Notes: generated by a model from the sequence alone, not told the origin. A stretch of DNA of 64,000 nt from Propionibacteriales bacterium (GCA_026392455.1 JAPLCB010000008.1:124001-188000), one strand, 5' to 3'. Numbered from the stretch's first letter, positions 54,031 through 63,266 are shown. Numbers and translations: made by a program.

Positions 54031-54132
54031 GGGCGCAGATGTCCCGCTGAAGTACGCCGACCGGGCGCAGATGTCCCACCTTGGTGGGACATCTGCGCCC
54101 GTTCGGCGTCGGATCCCGGGACATCTGCGCCC
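54031..54132. terminator. Nested palindromic terminator between cysN and manA
   Basis: CGGGCGCAGATGTCCCACC (54062-54080) pairs perfectly with its complement at 54083-54101, a 19-bp stem with a two-base loop. An additional left arm copy (GGGCGCAGATGTCCC, 54031-54045) and right arm copy (GGGACATCTGCGCCC, 54118-54132) flank it. The genes are convergent. Confidence 0.85.
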
Positions 54133-54140
54133 GGTCGGCG

Positions 54141-55325
54141 TCAGACCACGTCCACCAGGCGCGAGTGCATCGCCCGCGATGGCGGGACGTACGCATGGGC
54201 GACCTCGCCGAGACCCTCGACGATGGCACCACGGTCCTCGGCGCTCAGGTACAGGGACTCGCCACGGCTGAGCGTGACCTTGTCCCCGGCCTCGGTGCTC
54301 ACGATGACCTCGCCGCCGGTGCAGATCAGCACGCTGCCGTTCGCCCTCACCAGGTCCACCCCGTCCGGCGCGGCCGGGGAGATCTGCGAGACGGCGAGCG
54401 CGAACTCGACGTGCGCCGGCGAGAAGATCTCGGTGTCGACCACGAAGTCAGGCGTGACCCGAGCGATCCGGGCCATCCCGTCGGCCAGGCAGGCGACCAG
54501 CCCGGCCCGATCGATGTGCTTGCTGGTGAGGCCTGCCCGAAGGACGTTGTCCGAGGTGGCCATCACCTCCAGGCAGAGTCCGCTCAGGTGCGCGTGCATC
54601 ACACCGGTCTCGAGGTACGCGGCCTCTCCTGGCTGAAGCGTCATCCGGTTGAGCATCAGCGAGATGACGACACCGGCATCGCCGGGGTAGTGCGCGGCGA
54701 TCTCAGCGACCGTCGCATAAGCGCGCTTGACGTCCATCCCGAGGGCCGCGAGGCGCCGGCAGGCCTCCACGACCTCGCCGACCTGGTCGCTGCCGACCTC
54801 ACCACTGAGCAGGTACTCGACGCGACGCACGATCCCGGCGAAACCAGGATCGGCGCGAAGGTCGGTCACCAGACGTTCACTCAGCGGTGTGCCCAGCGGG
54901 CCGAGGACGCGCAGGATCTCGGCCGTCTTGCGGAAGCCGATCAGCGAGTCGAAGGTGCTCAGCGCGTAGACCATCTCGGGCTTGTGGTTGCGGTCCTTGT
55001 AGACCCGGTGCGGGGCGTCGAGCGGAACGCCGGCCGCCTCCTCGCGATCGAAGCCGGCTTCTGCGAGCGTCCGCGACGGGTGCACCTGGAGGGACAGCGG
55101 ACGGTCGGCCGCCAACAGCTTCACCATGAACGGCAGATCGCCGGCGACCTCGGTCAGCGGCTGCTCGGTGCCGTCCTCGTTGACCGCGGCGGACGGACTG
55201 AGCGGGTGCGTCCCGATCCAGACCTCGGCGACCGGCGACGCCGAGACGTCTCCCCCGAGGAAGTGCGGGATCGCGTCGGGCGATCCCCAGTCGTAGTTCT
55301 TGACGCCGTTGCGAAGCCGATGCAT
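54141..55325 (-). CDS. manA: Mannose-6-phosphate isomerase, class I
   Basis: The 394-residue type I PMI has the N-terminal NGVKNYDWGS, AEVWIGTHP, zinc ligands in LQVHPS and NHKPEM, and a C-terminal cupin with GEVIVSTEAG. It interconverts mannose-6-P and fructose-6-P, feeding GDP-mannose for glycans. Start ATG. Confidence 0.94.
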   Translation of the reverse strand: MHRLRNGVKNYDWGSPDAIPHFLGGDVSASPVAEVWIGTHPLSPSAAVNEDGTEQPLTEVAGDLPFMVKLLAADRPLSLQVHPSRTLAEAGFDREEAAGVPLDAPHRVYKDRNHKPEMVYALSTFDSLIGFRKTAEILRVLGPLGTPLSERLVTDLRADPGFAGIVRRVEYLLSGEVGSDQVGEVVEACRRLAALGMDVKRAYATVAEIAAHYPGDAGVVISLMLNRMTLQPGEAAYLETGVMHAHLSGLCLEVMATSDNVLRAGLTSKHIDRAGLVACLADGMARIARVTPDFVVDTEIFSPAHVEFALAVSQISPAAPDGVDLVRANGSVLICTGGEVIVSTEAGDKVTLSRGESLYLSAEDRGAIVEGLGEVAHAYVPPSRAMHSRLVDVV

Positions 55326-55380
55326 TGGTCAAGCCTAGATCAGGACCAGGGCGGACCCGTCGGCCTGCTCGACTTTGCGA

Positions 55381-56325
55381 TCAGCCGAGTCTGGGTCGCA
55401 CGTGCAGCCCGACGTCCGGGTCGACCACGACCTCCTGGGCAGCCGCGATGCCGTCGGCGTCGAGCGTCGCCTCCACCGGGACCGCGCGCTTGACCAGGCC
55501 CAGGGCGATCGGCCCCAGCTCGTAGTGCCGGGCGGAGGAACCGACGAAGCCGATCTCCCGGCCGGCGTGGACCAGCGGTGTCCCGACCGCCGGCAGACGG
55601 TTGTCCGAACCGTCCAGGTGCAGCAGGGTCAGCCGACGAGGCGGCCGGCCCAGGGTGTGCACCCGGGCCACCGTCTCCTGCCCCCGGTAGCAACCCTTGT
55701 CGAGGTGGACGGCGCCCGGGATCCAGCCGACCTCGTTCGGGATCGTGCGGTGGTCGGTGTCGAGACCCAACCGCGGTTCACCACGGGCGATCCGCAGCGC
55801 CTCGAACGCCCACATCCCTGCCGCGGGACCGGCAGCGGCGCCGTACGCCTCGAGCTCGGCCCGCGGCACCAGGTCGTACTTGCCGTCCCCCGCGGCGCCG
55901 GGACGCCAGGCCACGGCAATCTCGTCGGTGACCTCGGTGACCTCGACCCGGAGCATGAAGCGCATCCGGTCGAGCCACTCGACCAGAGCCGCTCCAGAAC
56001 CCGGCTCGACGTGGGCCGTGAAGGCCTCGCCGTCGTCAACGCCGTACAGGGCGTGCTCGACGTGGCCCTGCGGCGAGAGGATCAGCGCCACCGTGGGCAC
56101 GCCGGGAGCCAGATCGGTCAGGTACTGGGTCGTCAACGAGTGCAGCCAGGTCAGCCGGTCGGGGCCGCTGACCCGGACGACGTCACGGTGCGACAGGTCA
56201 ACGAAGCCGTCGCCGGAGACCAGGAGTCGCTGCTCGCCGTGGAAGGAGCCGTAGTGGGCGGCAACCGGGGCGTCGAGCCCGTCGCCGGCAACCGCACCGG
56301 GGAGAGCGAGCAACGGACTGGTCAT
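55381..56325 (-). CDS. ygfZ: YgfZ/GcvT-like folate-binding protein
   Basis: The 314-residue protein has the YgfZ signature DKGCYRGQETVARVHTLG and the N-terminal GcvT-type fold (DLSHRDVVRVSGPDRLTWLHS). YgfZ proteins use tetrahydrofolate in Fe-S cluster repair or assembly. The ATG at 56325 (MTSPLLALPG) is chosen. It is downstream of the Fur-family gene in the same direction. Confidence 0.92.
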   Translation of the reverse strand: MTSPLLALPGAVAGDGLDAPVAAHYGSFHGEQRLLVSGDGFVDLSHRDVVRVSGPDRLTWLHSLTTQYLTDLAPGVPTVALILSPQGHVEHALYGVDDGEAFTAHVEPGSGAALVEWLDRMRFMLRVEVTEVTDEIAVAWRPGAAGDGKYDLVPRAELEAYGAAAGPAAGMWAFEALRIARGEPRLGLDTDHRTIPNEVGWIPGAVHLDKGCYRGQETVARVHTLGRPPRRLTLLHLDGSDNRLPAVGTPLVHAGREIGFVGSSARHYELGPIALGLVKRAVPVEATLDADGIAAAQEVVVDPDVGLHVRPRLG

Positions 56326-56353
56326 GCTGGGTCCAACCACAGCGAGGAGCAGG

Positions 56354-56776
56354 TCATTCCGAAGCCTTCCTGGCACAGTCCGAGCAGGACCCGAACACGG
56401 TCAGGTGACCGTAGTCCGGAACGAAGCCGTGCGCTCCAGCCAGCGCCGTCAGAGCGCCCTCCATCGACTCCCGGCCGATGCTGATCACCTCGTGACACCC
56501 GCGGCAGACCAGGTGGGAGTGCTCGTGCCCGGCCGCCGAGTGGTAGGTCGGCGCCCGGTCGGTGAGATGGGCGTGCCGGATCAGGCCGAGCTCGTCGAGG
56601 AGCTCCAGGGTCCGGTAGACCGTGGACAGGTTGATCGCCTCGGACCTGGTCCGGACCTCGGCGTAGATCTCGTCCGGGGTCGCGTGCCCGAGTGCCTCGA
56701 CCGCGGCCAGCACCAGCTCGCGCTGCGGGGTCAGCCGGTGCCCGCTCGCCCGGAGCCGGGTCTGCCAGTCGGTCAC
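56354..56776 (-). CDS. Fur-family metal-dependent regulator
   Basis: The 140-residue protein has the Fur winged helix LRASGHRLTPQRELVLAAVEALGHATPDEIYAEV and INLSTVYRTLELLDELGLI, the metal site HEHSHLVCRGCHEV, and a second CSDC pair for structural zinc. It senses zinc or iron. Which Fur subgroup cannot be told reliably; the CxxC...CxxC pattern is shared by Zur and FurA. GTG start. Confidence 0.93.
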   Translation of the reverse strand: MTDWQTRLRASGHRLTPQRELVLAAVEALGHATPDEIYAEVRTRSEAINLSTVYRTLELLDELGLIRHAHLTDRAPTYHSAAGHEHSHLVCRGCHEVISIGRESMEGALTALAGAHGFVPDYGHLTVFGSCSDCARKASE

Positions 56777-56798
56777 GGCCCCGCACTGCTTCCTGGAG

Positions 56799-57299
56799 TC
56801 ACTGCCGGACCAGCTGCGCGTGGGTGTGTGGTTGCAGCTCCTTGCCCATCGCGGCCATGTCGTAGGCGTAGAGCAGGTCACCGTTGACGTAGCCGTAGAG
56901 GCGTTTGCCGGCGGTGTACTCCTTGGCCGTGCTGGTCCGGGCGACCGCATCGGTGACGATCTCGAACCGCGGCGCCTCGGGGTCCAGCTCACCGTGCCAG
57001 ATCTCGACGAACCCGAGGTTGTGGGCCATCACGACCTCCAGGGTTCCGTCGGGCTGCGGCCGGATGAAGCCGGTCTCCTGCGCGGCTTCCCGGACGTGGT
57101 TGCCGTCCGCATCGATGATCCACGACCGGCTCAGGTAGTGGATGAACGGACGGCCGTCCTGCTGGAAGATGACCTCCTGGCCGAACTCGAAGTCCTCCAT
57201 GCCCTCGTACTCGCCGTGCCCGTTCCCGGCCCAGGTGCCGATGATCCAGGCCAACCGAGCGCAGTTCGGGTGAATGTTCTCAGGGATCTCGAACGGCAC
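56799..57299 (-). CDS. Nitrobindin-like heme-binding beta-barrel (FABP-like) protein
   Basis: The 166-residue protein has the nitrobindin motif IGTWAGNGHGEY near residue 21 and a C-terminal LLYAYDMAAMGKELQPHTHAQL containing the probable heme His. Family members bind ferric heme and react with NO or peroxynitrite. It starts two bases after the small membrane gene, and precedes the Fur gene on the same strand. Confidence 0.9.
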   Translation of the reverse strand: MPFEIPENIHPNCARLAWIIGTWAGNGHGEYEGMEDFEFGQEVIFQQDGRPFIHYLSRSWIIDADGNHVREAAQETGFIRPQPDGTLEVVMAHNLGFVEIWHGELDPEAPRFEIVTDAVARTSTAKEYTAGKRLYGYVNGDLLYAYDMAAMGKELQPHTHAQLVRQ

Positions 57300-57301
57300 G
57301 G

Positions 57302-57415
57302 TCAGTCGTCTCCGGGGTGGTCGGTCAGGGTCAGCAGCTGCCGGATCGCGGCCCACGAGACGGCCGCGACGCCAAGCATCACGAGCGCCAGGACCACGAC
57401 GAAGAAGGCTTCCAC
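57302..57415 (-). CDS. Small membrane protein (37 aa) upstream of nitrobindin gene
   Basis: A 37-residue frame, mostly one hydrophobic helix (FFVVVLALVMLGVAAVSWAA) followed by an acidic tail ending DHPGDD. The GTG has TAGGAT seven bases upstream on the minus strand (57423-57428), and the stop is two bases before the nitrobindin start. It is likely cotranscribed with it as first cistron. No family recognised. Confidence 0.5.
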   Translation of the reverse strand: MEAFFVVVLALVMLGVAAVSWAAIRQLLTLTDHPGDD

Positions 57416-57438
57416 GCAGCACATCCTAGAGTGGTTCC

Positions 57439-57516
57439 ATGGTCCTCGCTTCGCTCGTCAACGCGTTCTCGCCCACTCGGCCACGAGCAAGCTCGGGCGC
57501 TCGCTAGGCTCGACGC
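57439..57516 (+). repeat. Promoter-like repeat with intact 22-codon micro-ORF, upstream of DsrE-like gene
   Basis: The unit starts ATGGTCCTCGCTTCG at 57439, encodes 22 codons and stops at TAG 57505-57507. That TAG begins TAGGCT (57505-57510), six bases before the DsrE-like GTG. The micro-ORF ATG is itself preceded by TAGAGT (57427-57432) with a six-base spacer. Confidence 0.75.
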
Positions 57517-57876
57517 GTGAGAAGCCTGGTGATCAAGTGCACGGCGGGTGCCGACGAACCGGAGCGCTGCTCGCAGGCGTTCACCGTCGCCACGGCCGCG
57601 ATCGTCGCAGGGGCCGAGGTCAGCGTCTGGTTGACCGGCGAAGCCGCGTGGTACGCCGTGCCCGGGAAGGCGGAGGAGTTCGCCCTGCCGTTGGCCGGCT
57701 CCCTGGCCGACGCCCGCGACCTGGTGCTCGAGGCCGGCAGTCTGACGGTCTGCGCCCAGTGCGCCGCCCGCCGGGGCATCACCGAGGAGGACCTGGTGCC
57801 CGGCGCCCGGATCTCCGGCGCCGCGGCCTTCGCCGAAGCGATCCTGACCGACGGCGTCCAGGCGATCGTCTACTGA
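57517..57876 (+). CDS. DsrE/DsrF-like small protein
   Basis: The 119-residue protein has the DsrE-type alpha/beta start SLVIKCTAGADEPERCSQAFTVATAAIVAGAEVSVWLTG and a C-terminal CAQCAARRGI, the position where DsrE sulfurtransferases carry the active Cys. Such proteins carry sulfane sulfur in sulfur-relay systems. GTG is leaderless behind the repeat. Sulfur transfer is a family inference. Confidence 0.8.
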   Translation: MRSLVIKCTAGADEPERCSQAFTVATAAIVAGAEVSVWLTGEAAWYAVPGKAEEFALPLAGSLADARDLVLEAGSLTVCAQCAARRGITEEDLVPGARISGAAAFAEAILTDGVQAIVY

Positions 57877-57880
57877 GCCC

Positions 57881-58801
57881 TCAGCGGGAGTACGGGTACG
57901 AACGGACGAGCGTCCCCGACAACGTCGTGGCCAGGTAGCCGGACTCCCCGAAGGTGTTGGACGCGTACACCCTGACGTTCGGTACGTCGTCGAACGCAGA
58001 CCGGAAGTCGATCGAGACGTGGCTGATGGTGGCGTCCTCGACGTCCAGGCTCCGCTTCGCCCGGCCCATGGTGCGCAGCAGGGCCGCCACGTCGAGCCGG
58101 GTCAGGTCAACGACGCGGGTCCCCGGGGAGGTGGCCCGGACCCCGCCGAACTCGGTCCAGCCGCCGTCGCGGTAGATCCAGCCCGCGTCGCGGTCCCTGC
58201 CCGGCACCGGCACCCGCACGATGGCGTAGTCCTCGTACATCGTCAGCTCGGTGGCCCTCGCGGTGCCGAACCGGTCGCGGTACTGCCGCAGGAAGGTGGT
58301 GATCCCGGCTGCCGTCCGTTCGAAACGGACCACGGTCACCGGGTCCCCGGGTCCCGCAGGGACCGGGTCCCCCGCGCTGGCGCTCTCGACGACGAACGGC
58401 GGCTGCTCGGCTCCCACCTCGTTGTTGCTGGAGGTGCTGAAGACGAAGAGGCCGGCCACGCCGACCAGCACCAGGAAGACCACCACGCCCAAGATCACCA
58501 GCGGGACGAACCGGCTCGCCGCGGGCTGACCGGGAGGAGGCGTGAACGGTGCCGCCTCGGACTGCGCCGGTGCCGGTGCCGCCACGGCGGCAGCACGGAC
58601 GGTCTGGGCCCGGGCGGCCTCGAGCTGGTCGAGGTCGCGCGCGATCAGGCTCAGCTCGGTCAGGCTCTGCGCGGACGAGACGTTGGCCAACCGGATGTCA
58701 CCGTCCACGGCCCCGATCTGGCCGGAGGCGACAGCACGGTTGATCCGCTCCCGGAGCTGTTTGCGATCACCTTCGCCGGGCGCGCGGTGCAGGTCGTCCA
58801 T
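57881..58801 (-). CDS. Single-pass membrane protein with N-terminal DUF1707-like region
   Basis: The 306-residue protein has an N-terminal helical region (GDRKQLRERINRAVASGQIGAVDGDIRLANV) resembling DUF1707, a Pro/Ala linker, one membrane helix (about residues 100-124) and an external domain ending RSYPYSR. DUF1707 proteins are actinobacterial membrane proteins of unknown role. It is divergent from dtd. Confidence 0.65.
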   Translation of the reverse strand: MDDLHRAPGEGDRKQLRERINRAVASGQIGAVDGDIRLANVSSAQSLTELSLIARDLDQLEAARAQTVRAAAVAAPAPAQSEAAPFTPPPGQPAASRFVPLVILGVVVFLVLVGVAGLFVFSTSSNNEVGAEQPPFVVESASAGDPVPAGPGDPVTVVRFERTAAGITTFLRQYRDRFGTARATELTMYEDYAIVRVPVPGRDRDAGWIYRDGGWTEFGGVRATSPGTRVVDLTRLDVAALLRTMGRAKRSLDVEDATISHVSIDFRSAFDDVPNVRVYASNTFGESGYLATTLSGTLVRSYPYSR

Positions 58802-58828
58802 CGCAGCAGCGTAGACCTACGCTGCCCC

Positions 58829-58906
58829 CGGATCCTCGCTCCGCTCGTCAAAGCGTTCTCGGCCACTCGGCCTCGAGCAAGCTCGGGCGCTCGATAGCCT
58901 CGACGC
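58829..58906 (+). repeat. Promoter-like repeat (micro-ORF start lost), upstream of dtd
   Basis: The unit matches those at 33894 and 57439, but the micro-ORF start codon position is CGG. The frame still ends at TAG 58895-58897, which begins TAGCCT (58895-58900), six bases before the dtd ATG. Confidence 0.7.
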
Positions 58907-59341
58907 ATGCGCGCCGTCCTCCAGCGAGTCACCCGGGCCTCCGTCACGGTGGACGGGACCGTGGTCGGCCAGGTCGACGAACCGGGTCTGGTGGTCCTGG
59001 TCGGGATCACCCACGACGACGGCCCGGAGCAGGTCGCCTGGCTGGTCCGCAAGATCCGGGACCTGCGCATCCTCCGCGACGAGCAGTCCGTGGCGGAGCT
59101 CGATGCCCCGGTCCTGGTGATCAGCCAGTTCACCTTGTACGGCGACGCACGCAAGGGCCGACGGCCGACGTGGTCGGCAGCAGCCCCCGGGATCGTCGCC
59201 GAGCCTCTGTACGACGCGCTCTGCACCGGCTTGCAGGACGAGGGAACGCGGATCGCCCGCGGGGTCTTCGGGGCAGAGATGGCCGTGGAACTGGTCAACG
59301 ACGGCCCGTTCACCGTGGTGATCGACTCCCCGGAACGCTAA
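58907..59341 (+). CDS. dtd: D-aminoacyl-tRNA deacylase
   Basis: The 144-residue protein has the DTD start MRAVLQRVTRASVTVDG, the catalytic-site SQFTLYGDARKGRRP and the Gly-cis-Pro region NDGPFTVV. It hydrolyses D-amino acids from tRNA. The ATG is behind TAGCCT of the repeat with a six-base spacer. Confidence 0.95.
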   Translation: MRAVLQRVTRASVTVDGTVVGQVDEPGLVVLVGITHDDGPEQVAWLVRKIRDLRILRDEQSVAELDAPVLVISQFTLYGDARKGRRPTWSAAAPGIVAEPLYDALCTGLQDEGTRIARGVFGAEMAVELVNDGPFTVVIDSPER

Positions 59342-59502
59342 GAATCCCGCACGAAAGGGCCAAATAGCACCGAACTGGCCCGGCACGCAGGGCATGATCG
59401 ACCTTGTCGTGACCGCGGGGACGGTCGCTGCACCCCTGCCCGACTCGCTCCGACTAGACTCCGGTGGTCGAGTTGTAAGAGCTCCGAGCCAGAAAGTTCA
59501 GC

Positions 59503-60882
59503 GTGGATTTCAAGGAACTGCTGCGTACGGCGCAGCGTCGATGGCTGACCATTGTTGTTTTCTTCCTCCTCGGGCTTCTCGGCGGCGGCGCTCTGACGTA
59601 CTTCCAGACGCCCAAGTACGAGTCGACCGCGCGCGTCTTCATCGGCGCGACGACCGGTACGACCGGCACGACGAACGACATCATCGCGTCGAGCTACTTC
59701 GCCGCCCAGCGGGTCCAGTCCTACGCCGAGCTGGCGACCAGCACCCAGGTGCTCCAGAAGGTCAACGACCGGCTGGACCGCCAAGGACTCGACCTCGGTC
59801 TGACGACCTCCCAGCTGCGCGACAAGATCGAGGCGACGGTCACCGAGCTGACCGTCATCATCGAGATCAAGGTCAAGGACCCCAAGCCGGAGAACGCCGA
59901 GGCGATCGCCCGGGCCGAGTCTGAGATCTTCACCCAGTACCTGGTCGAGGTCGAGCCGTCGCCGATCAAGGCCACCATCGTCGACAGCGCTTCGTACAGC
60001 TCCAACGCGGTCAGTCCGCGGCCCCTGCTGAACCTGCTCGTTGCCGGAGTCCTCGGACTGGTGATCGGTGCCGCCATGGCACTGCTGCGTGACCTGCTCG
60101 ACAACACCGTGAGCTCGGCGAGCGACGTCGAGAACACCATCGACGCACCGGTGCTCTCCAGCGTCGCCTACGACGCCGACGTTCCGAAGCACCCGCTGCT
60201 CACGGAAGTGGGCAGCCACTCCACCCGGGTCGAGGCCTTCCGGCTGCTGCGTACCAACCTGCAGTTCCTCGACCTCGACTCGCGCCCGCGCGCGCTGGTG
60301 ATCACCAGCGCGGTGCCCAGCGAGGGCAAGACCTCCACCGCGACGAACCTGGCGATCGCCCTGGCTCAGACCGGGCTGCGCGTCCTGCTGGTCGACGGCG
60401 ACCTACGGCGTCCGAAGGTGGCCAGCGTGCTCGGCCTGGAGCGCTCCGTCGGCCTGACCACCGTCCTGGTGGGCCGCAGCGAGCTGCAGGACAGCATCCA
60501 GAAGCACACCGACTCGGGGATCTACTTCCTGGCCAGCGGCCCGATCCCGCCGAACCCGACCGAGGTCCTGCAGTCCCGTGCGGCCCAGGAGCTCTTCGAC
60601 CGGGTCTCCCAGATGTTCGACATGGTGATCATCGACGGTCCGCCGCTGCTCCCGGTCTCCGACGCCGCGATCATGGCCCGCGACGTGGACGGCGCCATCT
60701 TGGTGGTCCGCCACGGCAAGACCACCAAGGAACAGCTGAAGCAGGCCGCCTCGCGCCTCGCCCAGGTGGACGCCAACCTCCTCGGTGTCATGGTGAACAT
60801 GACCCCGAAGCGGGGCGGCAAGGGCTACGGGTACGGGTACGGCTACGGCTACGGTTACGGGCCGGACAAGCAACGGTCCTGA
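59503..60882 (+). CDS. Polysaccharide co-polymerase with tyrosine autokinase (Wzz/BY-kinase)
   Basis: The 459-residue protein has a Wzz domain with two helices (about residues 17-34 and 175-196), and a cytoplasmic BY-kinase with Walker A SAVPSEGKTSTATNLA (Lys276), Walker A' VLLVDGDLRRPK and Walker B MVIIDGPPLL. The C-terminus is a GYGYGYG-type Tyr cluster (about residues 440-453) where autophosphorylation is expected. It sets chain length of EPS/capsule. GTG start. Confidence 0.92.
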   Translation: MDFKELLRTAQRRWLTIVVFFLLGLLGGGALTYFQTPKYESTARVFIGATTGTTGTTNDIIASSYFAAQRVQSYAELATSTQVLQKVNDRLDRQGLDLGLTTSQLRDKIEATVTELTVIIEIKVKDPKPENAEAIARAESEIFTQYLVEVEPSPIKATIVDSASYSSNAVSPRPLLNLLVAGVLGLVIGAAMALLRDLLDNTVSSASDVENTIDAPVLSSVAYDADVPKHPLLTEVGSHSTRVEAFRLLRTNLQFLDLDSRPRALVITSAVPSEGKTSTATNLAIALAQTGLRVLLVDGDLRRPKVASVLGLERSVGLTTVLVGRSELQDSIQKHTDSGIYFLASGPIPPNPTEVLQSRAAQELFDRVSQMFDMVIIDGPPLLPVSDAAIMARDVDGAILVVRHGKTTKEQLKQAASRLAQVDANLLGVMVNMTPKRGGKGYGYGYGYGYGYGPDKQRS

Positions 60883-60952
60883 CGGGCCCCGAGGGACCCT
60901 GAGGAACAGGGCTCGATGATCACCGGGCTACACGGCTCCGGGAGGGACTGAG

Positions 60953-62281
60953 ATGAAGAACTTCGCCATCAACACGGTCGGCGGCGTCGTCCTTCTCGTT
61001 CTCCTCGTCCTCGGGACCCAGGGATCTCTGCTGTTCAGCGGGCTCGCCGTCGGTGCCGCGGTGGGAGCAACACTGCTGGTCTACCTCGGACCGGACCGGC
61101 TCGGCATCGGCCTGCTCCTGCTGGCGACCTTGCTCGCGCCCGTGAACGCGTTGAAGCTGGGGGCCGGCGGGAACGTCACGTACGCGGACTTCGCCTACGT
61201 CCTCGGCATCGGACTCCTGATCCCGAAGCTCCTCACCTCGTCCTCGAAGATGCCGCGGCTGTACACGATCGGCGTCTCGATCCTCTTCGTGAACGCGATG
61301 GTCGTCAGCGTGCTGGCGGCCGACCCGGTCGCCAGCCTCACCGGTTTCGTCCGGGTGATCTACGCCGTGGTCCTGCTCCCGGTGGTGTTCCACCGGCTCC
61401 GGCTCTCCCGGAACCTGCTGAACGCCTTCGTCTGGGCCTACGTGATCGGGCACATCGCCAGCACTATCCGAGGTTCCCTGATGACCGGGCTTCTCGGCGG
61501 CGGTCGCGCGATCGGTCTGACCACCCACCCGAACTTCTTCGGCCTGGCCGGACAGCTGGCCTTCGCGCTCTGCGTGTTCCTCTTCTACCGGACTCCCCAC
61601 CAGTACCGCTGGATCGTCGTCGGGGCGGCCGGTATCTGCGGCCTGTCGGTGATCCAGAGCGGGAGCCGGGCCAGCCTGCTGTGCGTCGCGATCACCGTCC
61701 TGATCTGGCCGTTGGTCGAACGCACCGCGATCAGCTCCTACGTCCTGATCTCCTTCGCAGCCCTCGCGGCGGTCGCGGTCGGTCTGATCCTCCAGGACCC
61801 GCCCAAGGGGTCGGCCTTCGACCGGCTCCAGGGCGGCGGCTCGGCGACGGCGTCGAGCCAGGCCCGTGAGCTGTTGCTCACCAACGGCCTGGAACAGTTC
61901 TGGAAGAACCCGATCAAGGGCAACGGCTGGGTCACCGACATCCTGGAGTACCACAACGTCTACCTCGAGGTCGGTATCGCGGGAGGCGTCATCGCCGTCC
62001 TCGGCTTCCTGTACGTGATCGCGTCCCTGATCAAGCCGCTCTTCGACGAGCCGGTCCCGAACCGGCTCGCCTTCATGGGCGTCTCCTACGCCGTGTTCGC
62101 GATGCTGGGACCGACCCTCTACGACCGGGTCCTGTGGGGAGCGCTGGCGCTGACCTTCGCGCTGCACCACCGGCCCGAGGACGAGGTCGACGAGAGCGAG
62201 ACCCGGATCCGGCGCAGTGTCGAGAAGCCGGCAGCGGTGGCCGCGCCAGAGCCGACCCGCACCGGTCGTCTCGCCCGCTGA
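60953..62281 (+). CDS. O-antigen ligase/polymerase family membrane protein
   Basis: The 442-residue protein has about eleven hydrophobic helices with the Wzy_C/O-antigen ligase loop containing GNGWVTDILEYHNVYLEVGIAGG near the C-terminus. It follows the autokinase directly, as in EPS clusters, and should polymerise or ligate lipid-linked oligosaccharides at the outer face of the membrane. Start ATG. Confidence 0.88.
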   Translation: MKNFAINTVGGVVLLVLLVLGTQGSLLFSGLAVGAAVGATLLVYLGPDRLGIGLLLLATLLAPVNALKLGAGGNVTYADFAYVLGIGLLIPKLLTSSSKMPRLYTIGVSILFVNAMVVSVLAADPVASLTGFVRVIYAVVLLPVVFHRLRLSRNLLNAFVWAYVIGHIASTIRGSLMTGLLGGGRAIGLTTHPNFFGLAGQLAFALCVFLFYRTPHQYRWIVVGAAGICGLSVIQSGSRASLLCVAITVLIWPLVERTAISSYVLISFAALAAVAVGLILQDPPKGSAFDRLQGGGSATASSQARELLLTNGLEQFWKNPIKGNGWVTDILEYHNVYLEVGIAGGVIAVLGFLYVIASLIKPLFDEPVPNRLAFMGVSYAVFAMLGPTLYDRVLWGALALTFALHHRPEDEVDESETRIRRSVEKPAAVAAPEPTRTGRLAR

Positions 62282-62287
62282 GCTCCG

Positions 62288-63124
62288 TCAGACCGCCGCG
62301 GCGACGACCACGGAGCTGATCGCCGTGGTGTTACGGGGTCCGCGCTGCACGCTACGGATCTCCACGGTGACCTCGCTGGTCGCGGTCCGTGGCACCCTGA
62401 TCAGCTGAACGGACCGGTCCGCACGATCCGGGTCGAGCACTTGGTCCACCACCACGCCGTCGGCCAGGAACCACCGGACCCGGGTGATCCGGTTGTTCTC
62501 GGCGTACCGGTCGGTGCCGCTGATCGGATCAGTCTTCGCGTAGCCCGGGACGAGCCCGACCTCACCTACCTCGACGGAGCCCGGAAGGGTGAGGGTGATC
62601 GTCTCTCCGCGCGCCCGCCCGTTGCACCGCCAGGCCGTCGACGGGTCGTCGTCGATGGCGTTCTCGCTCGCGTAGCTGACGGGTCGGTTCGCGGAATCGA
62701 CTCCGGCCGGAGCTGTGCACGAGGCCAGGGCGGACTCGATCGCGACCGGCTCCACGGGCCCGTCCCACACCGGGCCGAGAGCGATCCTCGGCGTGGGGGT
62801 CGACGAGGGGGTCGGAGCCACCGGCGACCCGGTGACCGCCGACGGCTGGGACTGCGGGACCGGAGGCGACTCGTCGTCACCGGAGAGCAGGTCCCCGACG
62901 AGATAGGCAGCAACGATCAGGACCAGCGCCACACCGGCCAGGAGCAGCCAGAGCCGTGCTGAGCTGTCAGAGGATCGATCCTCGGCCTCGTCGAGCTCGG
63001 ACCCGGCCGGAAACTGGGTCACGGGCTCACCTTCCGCCAGCGCACGCAGGTAGGCGTCCCGGTAGACGTCCGCGTACTCCTCGGGGAGCTCGGGGGGTGC
63101 GCCCGGGTCGTCGATGCCTGACAT
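62288..63124 (-). CDS. Membrane protein with extracellular discoidin/F5-8C-like domain
   Basis: The 278-residue protein has an acidic cytoplasmic N-terminus, one membrane helix (about residues 59-79), a Pro/Ser/Thr linker and an external domain (about 125-278). That domain contains SYASENAIDDDPSTAWRC, typical of carbohydrate-binding discoidin domains. It may bind cell-wall glycan. It converges with the ligase gene. Confidence 0.75.
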   Translation of the reverse strand: MSGIDDPGAPPELPEEYADVYRDAYLRALAEGEPVTQFPAGSELDEAEDRSSDSSARLWLLLAGVALVLIVAAYLVGDLLSGDDESPPVPQSQPSAVTGSPVAPTPSSTPTPRIALGPVWDGPVEPVAIESALASCTAPAGVDSANRPVSYASENAIDDDPSTAWRCNGRARGETITLTLPGSVEVGEVGLVPGYAKTDPISGTDRYAENNRITRVRWFLADGVVVDQVLDPDRADRSVQLIRVPRTATSEVTVEIRSVQRGPRNTTAISSVVVAAAV

Positions 63125-63266
63125 GACCGTTGAGCCTACCCAACCGGGGCAGCGGCGACGACCACACTCCAGAGGTCCGCGGCCGTGAACAGGTTCGCCC
63201 CCGGAGCCTCGAGGGCTGCGGGGGCGAACCGGGCGCTGCCCGGAGCTGGTCCGGGTCAGCCAGGAC

